NCBI RefSeq assembly: GCF_014145325.1 | Contig: NZ_JACHTF010000001.1 | Coordinates: 124,001-188,000 of the forward strand | From: Marilutibacter spongiae | GTDB lineage: Bacteria > Pseudomonadota > Gammaproteobacteria > Xanthomonadales > Xanthomonadaceae | Length of the DNA stretch: 64,000 nt | Direction: 5' to 3' | In this document: positions 48,658 through 61,122 of the stretch, piece after piece | Layout of the letters: each line of letters begins with the position of its first letter | Position numbering within the stretch: position 1 is the stretch's first letter | Position numbers and translations under genes: made by a program | Notes under the pieces: model-generated | Told to the model about the DNA's origin: nothing | Database searches by the model: none | The model's input: the letters and a program-made list of their open reading frames with translations, nothing else

Positions 48658-50123
48658 CGACGATGCGCCTGGCCGAACTGCTGCCCGACATCGACGCCGT
48701 GCCCGCCGGGCTCTCGATCAACGGCCTGGTCATGGACAGCCGCGAACTGTCGCCCGGCAACGCCTTCGTCGCGATCGCCGGCTTCGGTACCCACGGCCTT
48801 GCCTTCGCCGACGACGTCCGCGCCAAGGGGGCCGCGGCGATCCTGTTCGAGCCCCCGGCACCGGACGCGCTGCCGGCGCCCGCGGACGCCATCGCCGTGC
48901 CCGGCCTGCGGGCGCGCCTGGGCGAGATGGGCGACCGTTTCCATGGCCGGCCGAGCGCCGGCATGGACGTGGTCGGCGTGACCGGCACCAATGGCAAGAC
49001 CTCGACCGTCCAGTTGCTGGCCCAGGCGTGGACGCTGCTGGGTACCCGCAGCGCGACCATCGGCACGCTCGGCGCCGGCCTCTACGGCCAGGCCGTGGCG
49101 ACCGGCTTCACCACCCCGCTCGTGCTGCGCCTGCACGGCCTGATCGCCGAGCTGCGCGACGCGGGCGCCGAGGCGCTGGCGATGGAGGTCAGCTCCCACG
49201 CCCTCGACCAGGGGCGCGCGGCGGGCGTGCACTTCGACGTCGGGGTCTTCACCAACCTCACCCGCGACCACCTCGACTACCACGGCGACATGGTCGCCTA
49301 TGGCGCGGCCAAGGCCCGCCTGTTCGAATGGCCGGAACTGAAAGCGGCGGTGATCAACATCGACGACGCCTTCGGGCGCGACCTGATGGCGTCGCTGGGG
49401 ACCGGCGTGAAGGCGCTGGCCTGCAGTTCCCACGGCAACCCCGACGCCGGCATCCGCGCGATCGATCTTCGACTGGATGCGCGCGGGCTGCTGTTCGACC
49501 TGCAGATCGGCGACGAGTCGCACCCGGTGATCTCGTCGCTGCTCGGCCGCTTCAACGTCGACAACCTGCTGGCCGTCGCCGGCGCCCTGAGCGCGTTCGG
49601 CGAGAGCCCGGCGCGCATCGCCGACGTGCTGTCGAGGCTGGAGCCCATCCATGGGCGCATGAACCGGCTGGGCGGCGATGGCCGCCTGCCGCTGGTGGTG
49701 ATCGACTACGCGCACACCCCCGACGCCCTCGAGCAGGCGCTGGTCTCGCTGCGCGGGCACGTGCACGGGCGGCTGGTCTGCGTCTTCGGTTGCGGCGGCG
49801 AGCGCGACACCGGCAAGCGCCCGCAAATGGCGGCGATCGCCGAACGCCATGCCGACGCGGTGTTCGTCACCGACGACAATCCTCGCGGCGAAGACGGCGA
49901 TGCCATCGTCGCCGACATCATGGCCGGCTTCGACCGGCCCGGCGCCGTCCGCGTCGTCCGCGACCGCCGGGCGGCCATCCTGGGCGCCGTCGCCGAGGCC
50001 GGCCGCAGCGACATCGTCCTCGTCGCCGGCAAGGGCCATGAGCCCTACCAGGAGATCGACGGCGTGCGCCACCCCTTCGACGACACCCGCGTCGCGGGCG
50101 AAGCCCTGGAGGCGCGCGCATGA
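48654..50123 (+). CDS. murE: UDP-MurNAc-tripeptide synthetase MurE
   Basis: The enzyme adds meso-diaminopimelate to UDP-MurNAc-dipeptide. The 489-residue product has [56 protein letters not shown] and [17 protein letters not shown] is the signature for meso-DAP rather than lysine specificity. It overlaps ftsI and murF by 4 bases each. Confidence 0.97.
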   Translation: MTTMRLAELLPDIDAVPAGLSINGLVMDSRELSPGNAFVAIAGFGTHGLAFADDVRAKGAAAILFEPPAPDALPAPADAIAVPGLRARLGEMGDRFHGRPSAGMDVVGVTGTNGKTSTVQLLAQAWTLLGTRSATIGTLGAGLYGQAVATGFTTPLVLRLHGLIAELRDAGAEALAMEVSSHALDQGRAAGVHFDVGVFTNLTRDHLDYHGDMVAYGAAKARLFEWPELKAAVINIDDAFGRDLMASLGTGVKALACSSHGNPDAGIRAIDLRLDARGLLFDLQIGDESHPVISSLLGRFNVDNLLAVAGALSAFGESPARIADVLSRLEPIHGRMNRLGGDGRLPLVVIDYAHTPDALEQALVSLRGHVHGRLVCVFGCGGERDTGKRPQMAAIAERHADAVFVTDDNPRGEDGDAIVADIMAGFDRPGAVRVVRDRRAAILGAVAEAGRSDIVLVAGKGHEPYQEIDGVRHPFDDTRVAGEALEARA

Positions 50124-51514
50124 AGCCGATGACGCTGTCGTCCATCGCCCGCGCCACCCATGGCCGCCTGCAGGGCGAGGACCGCGAGGTGGATGTACTG
50201 GCGACCGACACCCGCGCCCTGCCCGGGGCGGGCGCCGCGCTGTTCGTCGCGATCAAGGGCGCCAACTTCGACGGCCATGACCATGTCGAGGTCGCCGCCG
50301 GCGCAGGAGTGTCCGCCGCCCTGGTGTCGCGCGCGCTCGAGATCGCGCTGCCGCAAGTGGTGGTGGCCGACACCGAGCGCGCGCTGGCCGATCTCGCCGG
50401 CTTCGTCCAGGGCCAGCGTCCGGGCCGGGTGATCGCGATCACCGGCAGCAACGGCAAGACCAGCGTCAAGGCGCTGGTGACCTCGATCATGCAGCGCGCC
50501 GCGCCCGGCACGTACGCCACGCCCGGCAACCGCAACAACGAGATCGGACTGCCCCTGGCCGTGCTCGACGCACCCGAGGACGCACCGTTCGCGATCTACG
50601 AAATGGGCGCCGGCAAGCCGGGCGACATCGCTTACCTGGCGCACATCGCGCGCCCGGACGTCGCCCTGGTCAACAACGTCGCCCCCGCGCACCTGGAGCG
50701 CATGGGCAGCCTGCTGGGCATCGCCGACACCAAGGCCGCCATCTACGACGCGCTGCCCGCCGACGGCGTGGCGGTGATCAACGCCGACGACGCCTTCGCC
50801 CCGTACTTCGCCGAACGCGCCCACGGCCGCCGTCTCATCCGCTTCGGCCTGGAGGCCAGCGCCGACGTGCGCGCGCGCGACATCGCGGTGGAAGGCGCGG
50901 GCTCGCGCTTCGTCATCGAGACTCCCCTGGGCGACGCACCGGTGGGGCTGTCCCTGCCGGGGCGCCACAACGTCGCCAATGCCCTGGCCGCCGCGTCCAT
51001 GGCGCTGGGCGCGGGCGCGGACCTCGACACGATCGTCGCGGGACTGGAGGCGGCGCGGCCGGTGCCCGGCCGACTGGTGACGCACCGGCTGCCCGGTGGC
51101 GCGCTGCTCGTCGACGACAGCTACAACGCCAACCCCGGCTCGATGGCCACGGCGATCGACACCCTGGTGTCCCTGGGGGGCGAGGGCTGGCTGGTACTGG
51201 GCGACATGCGCGAGATCGGCGACGACGCCGAGGCCATGCACGCCGAGGTCGGCCGCCGCGCGCGCGCCGCCGGCGTCCGTCGCCTGTTCGCCCTCGGCCC
51301 GATGAGCGCCTGTGCCGCGCGCGCGTTCGGCGAGGGCGCCGAGGTCTTCGACTCGCACGACACCCTCGCCGCGGCCCTTGCCGAGCGCATCGGCGCCGAG
51401 GCGCGGGTACTGGTGAAGGGGTCGCGCGGCAGTGCGATGGACCGGATCGTGGCGGCGCTGGTCCCCGCTTCCGGCGCGAACGCAACACCGACAGGGGATC
51501 CCCATGCTGCTTGA
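50120..51514 (+). CDS. murF: UDP-MurNAc-pentapeptide synthetase MurF
   Basis: The enzyme adds D-Ala-D-Ala to the tripeptide. The 464-residue product has [44 protein letters not shown] and [12 protein letters not shown]. The last 11 bases overlap the mraY start. Ddl, which makes its substrate, is encoded in the same cluster. Confidence 0.97.
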   Translation: MKPMTLSSIARATHGRLQGEDREVDVLATDTRALPGAGAALFVAIKGANFDGHDHVEVAAGAGVSAALVSRALEIALPQVVVADTERALADLAGFVQGQRPGRVIAITGSNGKTSVKALVTSIMQRAAPGTYATPGNRNNEIGLPLAVLDAPEDAPFAIYEMGAGKPGDIAYLAHIARPDVALVNNVAPAHLERMGSLLGIADTKAAIYDALPADGVAVINADDAFAPYFAERAHGRRLIRFGLEASADVRARDIAVEGAGSRFVIETPLGDAPVGLSLPGRHNVANALAAASMALGAGADLDTIVAGLEAARPVPGRLVTHRLPGGALLVDDSYNANPGSMATAIDTLVSLGGEGWLVLGDMREIGDDAEAMHAEVGRRARAAGVRRLFALGPMSACAARAFGEGAEVFDSHDTLAAALAERIGAEARVLVKGSRGSAMDRIVAALVPASGANATPTGDPHAA

Positions 51515-52589
51515 ACTCTTCCGCTGGCTCGAGCAACTGCAAGGGCACTTCGCCCTGTTCGGCTACCTCACCTTCCGCGGCATCCTTGCCGCGCTCACCT
51601 CGCTGGGTCTCTCGCTGTGGTGGGGACCGGCGGTGATCCGCCGCCTCGCCCAGCTCAAGGGCGGCCAGCCGATCCGCAAGGACGGCCCGGAGTCGCACTT
51701 CTCCAAGGCCGGCACGCCGACCATGGGCGGTGCGCTGATCCTGCTCACCATCCTCGCCGCGGTGCTGCTGTGGGGCGACCTGCGCAACCGTTACGTGTGG
51801 CTCGTGCTGCTGATCATGGTGGCCTTCGGCTGGATCGGCTGGTGGGACGACTGGATCAAGATCGTCAAGCGCGACCCCAACGGCATGAAGTCGCGCTGGA
51901 AGTACCTGCTGCAGTCCCTGTTCGGCCTCGGTGCCGGTTTGTTCCTGTACTACACCGCCGACGTGCCGGCGGCGACCAACTTCTACGTGCCGTTCTTCAA
52001 GGCGGTCGCGCTGCCGCTGGCGGGCATCAGTTTCGTCGCCATCGCCTACTTCTGGATCGTCGGCTTCTCCAACGCGGTGAACCTGACCGACGGCCTCGAC
52101 GGCCTGGCGATCATGCCCACGGTGCTGGTGGCGTGCGCACTGGGCGTGTTCGCCTATGCGTCCGGCCACGCGCAGTTCGCCGAATACCTGCAGATCCCGC
52201 GCGTGCCCGGGGCGGGCGAGCTGGTGATCATCTGCGCGGCGATCGCCGGCGCGGGCCTGGGCTTCCTGTGGTTCAACACCTACCCGGCGATGGTCTTCAT
52301 GGGCGACATCGGCGCACTGGCGCTGGGCGCGGTCCTGGGCACCATCGCGGTGATCGTCCGCCAGGAGCTGGTGCTCGTGGTCATGGGCGGGGTGTTCGTG
52401 ATCGAGACCCTGTCGGTGATGATCCAGGTCGCGTCGTTCAAGCTCACCGGCAAGCGGGTCTTCCGGATGGCGCCCATCCACCACCACTTCGAGCTCAAGG
52501 GCTGGCCCGAGCCGCGCGTGATCGTGCGCTTCTGGATCATCTCCGTGGTCCTCGTCCTCGTCGGCCTGGCGACGCTGAAGGTGCGCTGA
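51504..52589 (+). CDS. mraY: Phospho-MurNAc-pentapeptide translocase MraY
   Basis: MraY transfers phospho-MurNAc-pentapeptide to undecaprenyl phosphate, making lipid I. The 361-residue polytopic protein has about ten membrane segments. It shows [24 protein letters not shown] (Asp pair), [27 protein letters not shown] and [14 protein letters not shown]. The start at 51504 gives the family N-terminus [11 protein letters not shown]. It ends one base into ftsW; murD, expected here in E. coli-like clusters, is absent. Confidence 0.97.
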   Translation: MLLELFRWLEQLQGHFALFGYLTFRGILAALTSLGLSLWWGPAVIRRLAQLKGGQPIRKDGPESHFSKAGTPTMGGALILLTILAAVLLWGDLRNRYVWLVLLIMVAFGWIGWWDDWIKIVKRDPNGMKSRWKYLLQSLFGLGAGLFLYYTADVPAATNFYVPFFKAVALPLAGISFVAIAYFWIVGFSNAVNLTDGLDGLAIMPTVLVACALGVFAYASGHAQFAEYLQIPRVPGAGELVIICAAIAGAGLGFLWFNTYPAMVFMGDIGALALGAVLGTIAVIVRQELVLVVMGGVFVIETLSVMIQVASFKLTGKRVFRMAPIHHHFELKGWPEPRVIVRFWIISVVLVLVGLATLKVR

Positions 52590-53893
52590 TGAGCGAACAC
52601 GCGTCCAGGCAGGCCACCCGCATCGACGACATCCAGGGGCGTTTCGACCCCTGGCTGCTGGGCGTCGTGCTGGCGCTGGCGTCGCTGGGCGTGGTGATGG
52701 TGGGCTCGAGCTCGATCTACCAGGACGCCGATCCCTTCCACTACCTCAGCCGCCACCTGATGTTCCTGGGCGCGGGCGGGGTGCTGGCGCTGATGGCCGC
52801 GCGCACGGAACTCAAGACCGTGGAGCGCCACAACCACCTCATGCTGCTGGGCTGCGTGGTCCTGCTGCTGCTGGTGTTCATCCCGGGGCTGGGGGTGAGC
52901 GTCAAGGGCGCGCACCGCTGGATCAACCTGGGCGTCTCGAACTTCCAGGTGGTCGAAGCGGTCAAGGTGCTCTTCATCATCTGGCTGGCCAGCTACCTGG
53001 TGCGCTTCCGCGACGAAGTCAATGCGACCTGGATCGCGATGCTCAAGCCACTGGGCGTCGTCGTGCTGCTGGTGGCGCTGCTGCTGCTGCAACCGGACTT
53101 CGGTTCGTCCTCGCTGCTGTTGGCGATCACCGCGGGCATGCTGGTGCTCGGCGGCGTCAACATGCCGCGGATGTTCGGCCCGGTCCTCGTCGGCTTGCCG
53201 GTCCTGGCCTTCATCGCGGTGCTCGAGCCCTACCGCATGCGCCGCCTGACGTCGTTCATGGATCCGTGGGCGGATCCCTTCGGCAGCGGCTACCAGCTGA
53301 CGAACGCGCTGATGGCGGCCGGTCGCGGCGAGTGGTTCGGCGTGGGCCTGGGCAGTTCGATCCAGAAGCTGTACTACCTGCCCGAGGCGCACACCGACTT
53401 CATCCTCGCGGTGATCGCCGAGGAGCTGGGCTTCGCCGGCGTGTGCACGGTGATCGCCCTCTATGCCCTGCTGGTGGGCCGCGCACTGTGGATCGGCCTC
53501 AAGTGCGTCGAGATGCGCCGGCACTTCTCCGGCTACCTCGCCTTCGGTATCGCGCTCTGGATCGGCCTGCAGAGCTTCGTCTCGATCGGCGTCAACCTGG
53601 GCCTGCTGCCGACCAAGGGCCTGACCCTGCCGTTGATTTCCTCGGGCGGCTCCAGCGTGCTGATGACCTGCCTGGCGATGGGCCTGTTGTTGCGGGTCTC
53701 CTACGAACTCGAACGCGCCCAGCGCCAGGTCGCACGCCTGCGTGGCGAGGACGGGGAGGGCGCATCGCCGCTCTCGCCCGAGCCGGTCCGCACGCCCGGC
53801 GCGCCGCGCAGCTCGCGCGAGGCCGACGCATCGCCGCGCGGCACCAGCCGCCTGCACCAGCGCATCGAGCCGGTGCTCGGGAGGTCCCCATGA
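52589..53893 (+). CDS. ftsW: Septal peptidoglycan glycosyltransferase FtsW
   Basis: This SEDS-family polymerase works with FtsI. The 434-residue product has about ten membrane segments. It shows [10 protein letters not shown], the conserved QPDFGSSSL with the Asp needed in SEDS enzymes, [16 protein letters not shown] and the C-terminal [11 protein letters not shown] hydrophilic Arg/Ser/Pro-rich tail of about 55 residues follows the last segment. The ATG shares one base with the mraY stop. Confidence 0.96.
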   Translation: MSEHASRQATRIDDIQGRFDPWLLGVVLALASLGVVMVGSSSIYQDADPFHYLSRHLMFLGAGGVLALMAARTELKTVERHNHLMLLGCVVLLLLVFIPGLGVSVKGAHRWINLGVSNFQVVEAVKVLFIIWLASYLVRFRDEVNATWIAMLKPLGVVVLLVALLLLQPDFGSSSLLLAITAGMLVLGGVNMPRMFGPVLVGLPVLAFIAVLEPYRMRRLTSFMDPWADPFGSGYQLTNALMAAGRGEWFGVGLGSSIQKLYYLPEAHTDFILAVIAEELGFAGVCTVIALYALLVGRALWIGLKCVEMRRHFSGYLAFGIALWIGLQSFVSIGVNLGLLPTKGLTLPLISSGGSSVLMTCLAMGLLLRVSYELERAQRQVARLRGEDGEGASPLSPEPVRTPGAPRSSREADASPRGTSRLHQRIEPVLGRSP

Positions 53894-55002
53894 CCGCCGC
53901 GACCCAGGCGCCCGTGGTGATCCTCGCCGGGGGCACCGGCGGCCACATCTTCCCCGGCCTGTCGGTCGCCACTGCGATCCAGGCCCGCGGCGTGCCCGTG
54001 CGCTGGATCGGCTCGGAAGGCGGCATGGAGACGCGCCTGGTGCCGCAGCACGGCCTTACCATCGACACCCTGCGCGTGAGCGGCATTCGCGGCAAGGGCG
54101 TCAAGGCCAAGCTCGGCGCCCCGCTGCGCCTGTGGCGGGCCGTCAACGAGGCCAAGCGCCTGCTGCGCGGCATGCAGCCGCGTGCGGTGGTCAGTTTCGG
54201 TGGCTTCGCCGCCGGCCCCGGTGGCCTGGCCGCCCGCCAGCTCGGGATTCCGCTCGTCGTGCACGAGCAGAACCGCGCGCCCGGGCTGACCAATCGCGTG
54301 CTCGCGCGCATGGCGCGCGATGTCCTGGTCGGTTTTCCCGGCGCCTTCCCGACGCTCGACGAAAAGTGGGTCGGCAATCCCGTGCGCGAGGCGATCCTCG
54401 CCGTGCCGCCGCCGGAAGAACGCTTTGCCGGTCGTGAAGGCCCGATCCGCGTCCTCGTGCTGGGCGGCAGCCAGGGCGCCCGCGCGCTCAACGAGGCGGT
54501 GCCGCGCGCGATCGCCGCGCTGCCCACGACCGTCCGTTGCGAGGTCCGCCACCAGTCCGGCGAGAAGCTGTTGGACGCAACGCGCAAGGCATACGCCGAG
54601 CATCGCGTGGCCGCGAGCGTCGAGCCATTCATCGCCGACATGGCCCAGGCCTATGCCTGGGCCGACGTGGTGGTCTGCCGCGCCGGCGCGCTCACCCTGG
54701 CCGAGGTCTGCGCCGTCGGCGTGGCCAGCTTCCTGGTGCCATTCCCGGAGGCGGTGGACGACCACCAGACCAAGAATGCCGAATACCTGCGCGTGCGCGG
54801 CGCTTCGATGCTGCTGCCGCAGGGACCCTCGCTGCACGAGCGGCTGTCGGCGACGCTGGAGATCCTCGGCGAACGCGTCGACCTGCTCGGCCTGGCGAAG
54901 GCGGCGCGCGGCATGGCGCGTCCAGACGCTGCCTCGCGCGTGGCCGACGTCGTGCTGCGCGACCCTTCCACGACCCATCCCCAACAGGAGTCGGCCGCAT
55001 GA
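53890..55002 (+). CDS. murG: UDP-GlcNAc transferase MurG
   Basis: MurG adds GlcNAc to lipid I, giving lipid II at the inner face of the membrane. The 370-residue GT-B enzyme has [60 protein letters not shown] and [16 protein letters not shown]. It overlaps ftsW and murC by 4 bases each. Confidence 0.97.
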   Translation: MTAATQAPVVILAGGTGGHIFPGLSVATAIQARGVPVRWIGSEGGMETRLVPQHGLTIDTLRVSGIRGKGVKAKLGAPLRLWRAVNEAKRLLRGMQPRAVVSFGGFAAGPGGLAARQLGIPLVVHEQNRAPGLTNRVLARMARDVLVGFPGAFPTLDEKWVGNPVREAILAVPPPEERFAGREGPIRVLVLGGSQGARALNEAVPRAIAALPTTVRCEVRHQSGEKLLDATRKAYAEHRVAASVEPFIADMAQAYAWADVVVCRAGALTLAEVCAVGVASFLVPFPEAVDDHQTKNAEYLRVRGASMLLPQGPSLHERLSATLEILGERVDLLGLAKAARGMARPDAASRVADVVLRDPSTTHPQQESAA

Positions 55003-56462
55003 GCGCGACCGTGCGCAGCCGCCGGCTGCAACACCATGGCGACCCCGCGCGCTCCGGCGCCGACGGCCAGCCCTCGCGCGTGCACTTCGTCGGTATCGGC
55101 GGCACCGGCATGAGCGGCATCGCAGAGGTCATGTCGACCCTGGGCTATCGCGTGTCCGGCTCGGACATGGCCGACAACGCCGTCACCCGGCGCCTGCAGT
55201 CGCTGGGCATCACGGTGCATCGCCAGCACATCGCATCGAACGTGCTGGGAGCAGACTGCGTGGTGGTGTCGAGCGCGATCCGCGCCGACAACGCCGAACT
55301 GATGGAGGCGCGCGCGCAGCGCATCCCGGTGGTGCCGCGCGCGGAGATGCTCGCCGAGCTGATGCGCTTCAAGCGCGGCATCGCGGTGGCCGGCACCCAT
55401 GGCAAGACGACCACGACCTCGCTGACGGCGAGCGTGCTCGGCGAGGGTGGGGTGGATCCCACCTTCGTGATCGGCGGCCAGCTGCTGGCCGCCGGCGCCA
55501 ATGCGCGCCTGGGATCGGGCGACTGGCTGGTGGCCGAGGCCGACGAGAGCGACGGCAGCTTCCTGCGCCTGAACCCGCAGGTTGCGGTGGTGACCAACAT
55601 CGACGCCGACCACCTCGAGAACTACGGCGGCGAGTTCGCCCAGGTCCAGGCGGCGTTCGAGGAATTCATGCATCGGCTGCCGTTCTACGGGCTGGCCGTG
55701 CTGTGCATCGACGATCCGGAAGTCGCCGCGCTCGCCGCGAAGACACCCCGTCACGTCATGACCTACGGCACCGACGCCGAGGCCGACGTGCGCGCCGAGG
55801 ACATCCGGCAGCAGGGTCCGAACATGCATTTCACCCTCTGCCTGCCCGACGCCACGCGCACGCCGGTCGAGCTTGCGCTGCCCGGCCGCCACAACGTGCT
55901 CAACGCGCTGGCCGCGGCCGCCGTGGGCTGGCAGCTGGGCGTGGAGCCCGACGCCATCGCCCGGGCCCTGAAGGGCTTCGCCGGCATCGGGCGGCGTTTC
56001 AACCTGCTCGCGGAACTGACCACCCATCGCGGCGCACGGGTCCAGGTGGTGGACGACTACGGCCACCATCCCAAGGAGCTGGAGGCGGTGTTCGCCGCCG
56101 CGCGGGGCGGCTGGCCGGACCGGCGCCTGGTGGTGGCCTTCCAGCCCCACCGCTATTCGCGCACGCGCGACCTGTTCGACGAGTTCGCCGCCGTGCTTTC
56201 CACCGTGGACGCCGCCGTGCTGACCGAAGTCTACCCGGCCGGCGAGGCGCCCATCGTCGGCGCCGATGCCAAGTCGCTGGCGCGCGCGATCCGTACGCGC
56301 GGCAGGATCGACCCGGTCGTGGTGGCCTCCGCCTCGGAGCTCCCGCCCGTCCTGTCCGACGTGCTCGAGGACGGCGACCTGTTGCTGGTCATGGGCGCGG
56401 GCGATATCGGCCACGTCGCCCAGGACCTGCTCGCCCATGGCTTCGGGGAGGGCGGGGCATGA
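54999..56462 (+). CDS. murC: UDP-MurNAc-L-alanine ligase MurC
   Basis: The enzyme adds L-alanine to UDP-MurNAc. The 487-residue product has [55 protein letters not shown] and [11 protein letters not shown]. The first 24 residues are a variable polar extension. It overlaps murG and ddl by 4 bases each. Confidence 0.97.
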   Translation: MSATVRSRRLQHHGDPARSGADGQPSRVHFVGIGGTGMSGIAEVMSTLGYRVSGSDMADNAVTRRLQSLGITVHRQHIASNVLGADCVVVSSAIRADNAELMEARAQRIPVVPRAEMLAELMRFKRGIAVAGTHGKTTTTSLTASVLGEGGVDPTFVIGGQLLAAGANARLGSGDWLVAEADESDGSFLRLNPQVAVVTNIDADHLENYGGEFAQVQAAFEEFMHRLPFYGLAVLCIDDPEVAALAAKTPRHVMTYGTDAEADVRAEDIRQQGPNMHFTLCLPDATRTPVELALPGRHNVLNALAAAAVGWQLGVEPDAIARALKGFAGIGRRFNLLAELTTHRGARVQVVDDYGHHPKELEAVFAAARGGWPDRRLVVAFQPHRYSRTRDLFDEFAAVLSTVDAAVLTEVYPAGEAPIVGADAKSLARAIRTRGRIDPVVVASASELPPVLSDVLEDGDLLLVMGAGDIGHVAQDLLAHGFGEGGA

Positions 56463-57430
56463 GCCTGTCGCTGCCCCCGCCGCGCTTCGACGACCCGGCC
56501 GTGTTCGGGCGCGTCGCCGTGCTGATGGGCGGCACCAGCGCCGAGCGCGAGGTCTCGCTCGACTCCGGCCGTAACGTGCTCGAGGCACTGCGCTCGCGCG
56601 GCGTCGACGCCTTCGCGGTCGATGGCATCCCGGCGCTGGTCGACGCGATCCGCGACGGCCGCGTCGACCGCGTGTTCAACATCCTCCACGGCAACCGCGG
56701 CGGCGGCGAGGATGGCGTGCTGCAGGGCCTGCTCGACGCGCTGGGCGTCGCCTACACGGGCCCCGGCGTGCTGGGCTCGGCGCTGACGATGGACAAGATC
56801 CGCACCAAGCAGGTGTGGATGGCCGAGGGCCTGCCGACGCCGCGCTTCGTGCGCCTGGCGCCGGGCGACGACCTGGTGGCCGCTGCGCGCTCGCTCGGCC
56901 TGCCGGTGTTCGTGAAGCCTTCCAACGAGGGTTCGAGCGTCGGCGTGTTCCGCATCCTCGAAGAGGGCGACCTGCGCGCCGCGGCCGAGTTCGCCGCCGG
57001 TTACCGGGGCGAGCTGCTGATGGAACAGATGGTCCAGGGCAAGGAATACACCGTGGCCATCCTGGGTGGCGTGGCATTGCCTTCCATTCGCATCGAGCCC
57101 GCGGGCGAGTGGTACGACTACCATGCCAAGTACGTCGCCGACGACACGCAATACATCTGTCCGGGGCTGGAGGGCGAGGATGAGCTCGCCATCCGCCGGC
57201 TCGCGCTCGCGGCGTTCGTCGCCGCCGGCTGCAGTGGCTGGGGCCGCGTGGACGTGATGCGCGACGAGGCGCTGGGCTTCCAGCTGATCGAAGTGAACAC
57301 CGCGCCGGGCATGACCAGCCATTCGCTGGTGCCCAAGGCGGCCGCGCAGGTGGGCGTCGACTATGCCTCCCTGTGCTGGCGCGTGCTCGAGCAGACCCTG
57401 GGCGCCGACGCGGGAGGTGCGCGCGGATGA
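56459..57430 (+). CDS. ddlB: D-alanine--D-alanine ligase
   Basis: The enzyme makes D-Ala-D-Ala for MurF. The 323-residue ATP-grasp product has [50 protein letters not shown] and the metal site [17 protein letters not shown]. The position murC-ddl-ftsQ is as in E. coli (DdlB). It overlaps both neighbours by 4 bases. Confidence 0.96.
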   Translation: MSLSLPPPRFDDPAVFGRVAVLMGGTSAEREVSLDSGRNVLEALRSRGVDAFAVDGIPALVDAIRDGRVDRVFNILHGNRGGGEDGVLQGLLDALGVAYTGPGVLGSALTMDKIRTKQVWMAEGLPTPRFVRLAPGDDLVAAARSLGLPVFVKPSNEGSSVGVFRILEEGDLRAAAEFAAGYRGELLMEQMVQGKEYTVAILGGVALPSIRIEPAGEWYDYHAKYVADDTQYICPGLEGEDELAIRRLALAAFVAAGCSGWGRVDVMRDEALGFQLIEVNTAPGMTSHSLVPKAAAQVGVDYASLCWRVLEQTLGADAGGARG

Positions 57431-58164
57431 GCGCACTTGCGCGCCTGCTGGGCTGGACCCTCGCGGTGGCACTGGTCGTGTTGCCGGTGGTCGCCGTGCT
57501 CAAGGGCTGGGTGGGGCAGTCGCAATGGCCGCTGACCCGCCTGCGCGCCACCGGCGAGTTCGAGCGCGTGGATCCCGCCCTGCTGCAGCAGACCCTCCTG
57601 CCGTATGCACGGCAGGGGTTCTTCGCCGTCCGCCTCGAGGAGGCACAGCGCGCGGTCTCGCGCCTGCCGTGGGTGGAGACCGCCGAGGTGCGCAAGCGCT
57701 GGCCCGACATCCTCGAAGTGCACGTGGTCGAGCATCGCCCGTTCGCTCGCTGGGGCGAGGAGCGGCTCCTGTCCGAGCAGGGTCGCCTGTTCCCGGCGGG
57801 GGGGATCGAGGTGCCGGCCAACCTGCCCGAACTGGCGGGCCCCGACACCCGCGTCTCCGACGTCGTCCGCTTCTACAACGACACCCGCGAGATGTTCGCG
57901 CCGATGGGCGCCAGCGTGCGTTCGGTCGAACTGGACGCGCGCGGCAGCTGGCAGGTGGTGTTGGCCAGCGGCACCGAGGTGGTGGTCGGCCGCGACCACG
58001 CCGGCGAGCGCCTGCGCCGCTTCGTGCGCGTCGCGCCGCAGCTGCTGATGCATCGCGTCGAGCCGCTCGCGCGCGCTGACCTGCGCTACACCAACGGATT
58101 CTCATTGACGTGGGGCGCCCCCGGGGCCCCTGCGCCGAACCCGCAACCGCAAGGACAATCATGA
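57427..58164 (+). CDS. ftsQ: Cell division protein FtsQ
   Basis: This bitopic division protein scaffolds FtsL and FtsB. The 245-residue product has one N-terminal membrane segment (about 8-26). A POTRA domain starts near [20 protein letters not shown], and a beta domain contains [18 protein letters not shown] and [17 protein letters not shown]. The tail is Pro/Gly-rich. The start at 57427 is fixed by the 4-base overlap with ddl; it overlaps ftsA by 4 bases. Confidence 0.94.
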   Translation: MSALARLLGWTLAVALVVLPVVAVLKGWVGQSQWPLTRLRATGEFERVDPALLQQTLLPYARQGFFAVRLEEAQRAVSRLPWVETAEVRKRWPDILEVHVVEHRPFARWGEERLLSEQGRLFPAGGIEVPANLPELAGPDTRVSDVVRFYNDTREMFAPMGASVRSVELDARGSWQVVLASGTEVVVGRDHAGERLRRFVRVAPQLLMHRVEPLARADLRYTNGFSLTWGAPGAPAPNPQPQGQS

Positions 58165-59411
58165 ACCGCAAGGGCGACAAGTCGCTGATCGTTGGCCTCG
58201 ATATCGGCACCTCCAAGGTGGTGGCGCTGGTCGGCGAGTATTCGCCCGACAACAACGGATCGGGCAATCCCATCGAGGTGATCGGGATCGGGTCGCACGA
58301 GTCGCGCGGCCTGCGCAAGGGCGTGGTGGTCGACATCGAGTCCACGGTGCAGTCGATCCAGCGGGCGGTCGAGGAGGCCGAACTGATGGCTGGCTGCGAG
58401 ATCCGTTCCGTCTATGCCTCCATCTCCGGCAGCCACATCCAGTGCCGCAACTCGCAGGGCATCGCCCCGATCCGCGACGGCGAGGTCAGCCACGGCGACC
58501 TCGACCGGGTGCTGGAAGCGGCCAAGGCGGTGGCGATCCCGGCCGACCAGAAGATCCTGCACGCGATCCCGCGCGACTACGTGCTCGACGACTCCCAGGA
58601 AGGCATCCGCAACCCGGTGGGCATGACAGGCGTCCGCCTGGAAGTCCATGCCCACCTGGTCGTCTGCGCACAGTCGGCCGCGGCGAACGTGAGCAAGTGC
58701 GTGCAGCGCTGCGGCCTGCAGGTCGACGACCTGGTGCTCGGCGTGCTCGCCTCCAGCCAGGCGGTGCTGACCAGCGACGAACGCGAGCTCGGCGTCGTGC
58801 TGGTCGACATCGGCGCGGGCACCACCGACATCGCCGTCTTCGTGCATGGCGCGATCGCGCACAGCGCCAGCCTGCCGATCGCCGGCGACAAGGTCACCGA
58901 GGACATCGCGCACATGCTGCGCACGCCCACCCCCGAGGCCGAGCAGATCAAGGTGCGATACGCCTGCGCGCTGGCGCAGATGGCGACCGCCGAGGAATCG
59001 ATCCAGGTCCCGTCGGTGGGCGACCGGCCGCCGCGCCGCATGCCGCGCCACTCGCTGGCCCAGGCCGTGCAGGCGCGCTACGAGGAGCTGTTCGAGATGG
59101 TCCAGGCGGAGCTGCGCCGCAGCGGCTTCGAACAGCACGTCCGCGCCGGCATGGTGCTGACCGGCGGCGCCTCGAAGATGGAGGGCGTCGTCGAGCTGGC
59201 CGAGGAAATGCTGCAGATGCCGGTGCGCGTGGGCATTCCCCAGCACGTCACCGGCCTGGGCGAAGTCGTCGGCAACCCGGTCCATGCCACCGGCGTGGGC
59301 CTGCTGCTGATGGGCAGCCAGATCGAACACCCCCGCCGCCCGGTGATCTCCACCGGCCGCGCGGGCTCGTTCTTCAACAAGTTGAAGAACTGGTACCGGG
59401 GGGAGTTTTGA
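58161..59411 (+). CDS. ftsA: Cell division protein FtsA
   Basis: This actin-like protein tethers FtsZ to the membrane. The 416-residue product has phosphate-1 LIVGLDIGTSKVVALVGEY, phosphate-2 VVLVDIGAGTTDIAVF and the adenosine motif MVLTGGASKMEGV. The C-terminal amphipathic helix FFNKLKNWYRGEF is the membrane anchor. Confidence 0.97.
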   Translation: MNRKGDKSLIVGLDIGTSKVVALVGEYSPDNNGSGNPIEVIGIGSHESRGLRKGVVVDIESTVQSIQRAVEEAELMAGCEIRSVYASISGSHIQCRNSQGIAPIRDGEVSHGDLDRVLEAAKAVAIPADQKILHAIPRDYVLDDSQEGIRNPVGMTGVRLEVHAHLVVCAQSAAANVSKCVQRCGLQVDDLVLGVLASSQAVLTSDERELGVVLVDIGAGTTDIAVFVHGAIAHSASLPIAGDKVTEDIAHMLRTPTPEAEQIKVRYACALAQMATAEESIQVPSVGDRPPRRMPRHSLAQAVQARYEELFEMVQAELRRSGFEQHVRAGMVLTGGASKMEGVVELAEEMLQMPVRVGIPQHVTGLGEVVGNPVHATGVGLLLMGSQIEHPRRPVISTGRAGSFFNKLKNWYRGEF

Positions 59412-59640
<229 letters not shown>

Positions 59641-59653
59641 AGAGGACGAGGAC

Positions 59654-60874
59654 ATGGCACATTTCGAACTGGTAGAGAGCATGGCGCCCAACGCCATCAT
59701 CAAGGTCATTGGCGTGGGCGGTGGCGGCGGCAACGCCGTGGCCCACATGGTCAGCAGCAACGTCGACGGGGTGGAGTTCATCACCGCCAACACCGACTCG
59801 CAGGCGATCAAGAACTGCGGCGCCAAGCTGCAGTTGCAGCTGGGCAGCAACGTCACCAAGGGCCTGGGCGCGGGCGCCAATCCCGAGGTCGGCCGGCAGG
59901 CCGCGCTCGAGGACCGCGAGCGCCTGATGGATGCGATGGAAGGCGCGGACATGGTGTTCATCACCGCCGGCATGGGCGGCGGCACCGGCACCGGCGCGGC
60001 GCCCGTCGTGGCGCAGCTGGCCAAGGAGATGGGCATCCTGACCGTCGCCGTGGTCACCAAGCCGTTCCCGTTCGAGGGGCGCCGCCGCATGCAGGTGGCG
60101 CTGAAGGGCATCGAGGAGCTGAGCCACCACTGCGACTCGCTCATCACGATCCCGAACGAGAAGCTGATCACCGTCCTGGGTCGCAACGCGACGATGATCC
60201 AGGCCTTCCGCGCCGCCAACGACGTGCTGCAGGGCGCGGTGCAGGGCATCGCCGACCTGATCGTCCGCCCGGGCCTGATCAACGTCGACTTCGCCGACGT
60301 GCGCACGGTCATGTCCGAGATGGGCCTGGCCATGATGGGCACCGGTGCCGCACGCGGCGACGACCGCGCGCAGGCCGCCGCCGAGGCCGCGGTGCAGAAC
60401 CCGCTCCTCGACGACGTCAACCTGTCGGGCGCCAATGGCATCCTGGTCAACATCACCGCGGGCCCGGACTTCACCATGGCGGAGTTCGACGAGGTCGGCC
60501 GCACGGTCGAGCAGTTCGCCTCCGAGGACGCCACCGTGGTCATCGGTACCGTGCTCGACCCGGACATGCAGGACGAGGTCAAGGTCACCGTCGTGGCGAC
60601 CGGCCTCAACCGCGCGGTGGCCAAGCAGGGCCGGCCGAACGAGCAGCGCGCGCCGATCCAGCTGGTCCGCAACGGCACCACCGGCCAGCCCGAGTTCAGC
60701 GCCATGGACGACGTGGCCCCGGCCACCGCCCCCAGCTTCGGCGGCAGCCTGCGTCGTGGCGGCGCCGCCGCGCACGAGGCCCCGGCCCCGGCGCCCGCGG
60801 CGGATGTCGCCGATTTCGGCGGCAGCGGCGACTACCTGGACATCCCGGCCTTCCTGCGTCGCCAGGCGGACTGA
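59654..60874 (+). CDS. ftsZ: Cell division protein FtsZ
   Basis: This tubulin-like GTPase forms the division ring. The 406-residue product has [16 protein letters not shown], the tubulin signature GGGTGTG (108-114), [12 protein letters not shown] with the synergy-loop residues, a variable Ala/Pro-rich linker (about 345-390) and the C-terminal peptide [12 protein letters not shown] that binds FtsA and ZipA. The start at 59654 has a good ribosome site; the longer frame begins in the repeat. Confidence 0.98.
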   Translation: MAHFELVESMAPNAIIKVIGVGGGGGNAVAHMVSSNVDGVEFITANTDSQAIKNCGAKLQLQLGSNVTKGLGAGANPEVGRQAALEDRERLMDAMEGADMVFITAGMGGGTGTGAAPVVAQLAKEMGILTVAVVTKPFPFEGRRRMQVALKGIEELSHHCDSLITIPNEKLITVLGRNATMIQAFRAANDVLQGAVQGIADLIVRPGLINVDFADVRTVMSEMGLAMMGTGAARGDDRAQAAAEAAVQNPLLDDVNLSGANGILVNITAGPDFTMAEFDEVGRTVEQFASEDATVVIGTVLDPDMQDEVKVTVVATGLNRAVAKQGRPNEQRAPIQLVRNGTTGQPEFSAMDDVAPATAPSFGGSLRRGGAAAHEAPAPAPAADVADFGGSGDYLDIPAFLRRQAD

Positions 60875-60942
60875 GCGTCCCGCCCGGCCCAAAGCCAGGC
60901 ACCCCACGGGCCGGACTCGTCCCCGGCCCCTGGAACATTGGT

Positions 60943-60968
60943 CCCGGACCCCGTGTCCGGGGCGTTTT
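60943..60968 (+). terminator. Terminator after ftsZ
   Basis: A 7-bp stem CCCGGAC/GTCCGGG with a 5-base loop is followed by GCGTTTT. It lies 68 bases after the ftsZ stop and separates the dcw cluster from lpxC. Confidence 0.65.
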
Positions 60969-61041
60969 GACCGTCCCGTCACGGCGGGTCGGTCAGTTTC
61001 GCAACTTCGAGTGACACCCGGGCGACAGGGCCGGCTTTTCG

Positions 61042-61070
61042 TTCAGGTTCAGCTACCTGCATGATATTCT
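61042..61070 (+). promoter_or_regulatory. Possible lpxC promoter
   Basis: TTCAGG (61042-61047), a 17-base spacer and TATTCT (61065-61070) lie about 50 bases before the lpxC start. Both boxes are weak matches. Confidence 0.35.
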
Positions 61071-61122
61071 CGCCGTCACCTGACGCCCCCGCGTCCCCCG
61101 TCACAAGGCTCCCCGACCGACC

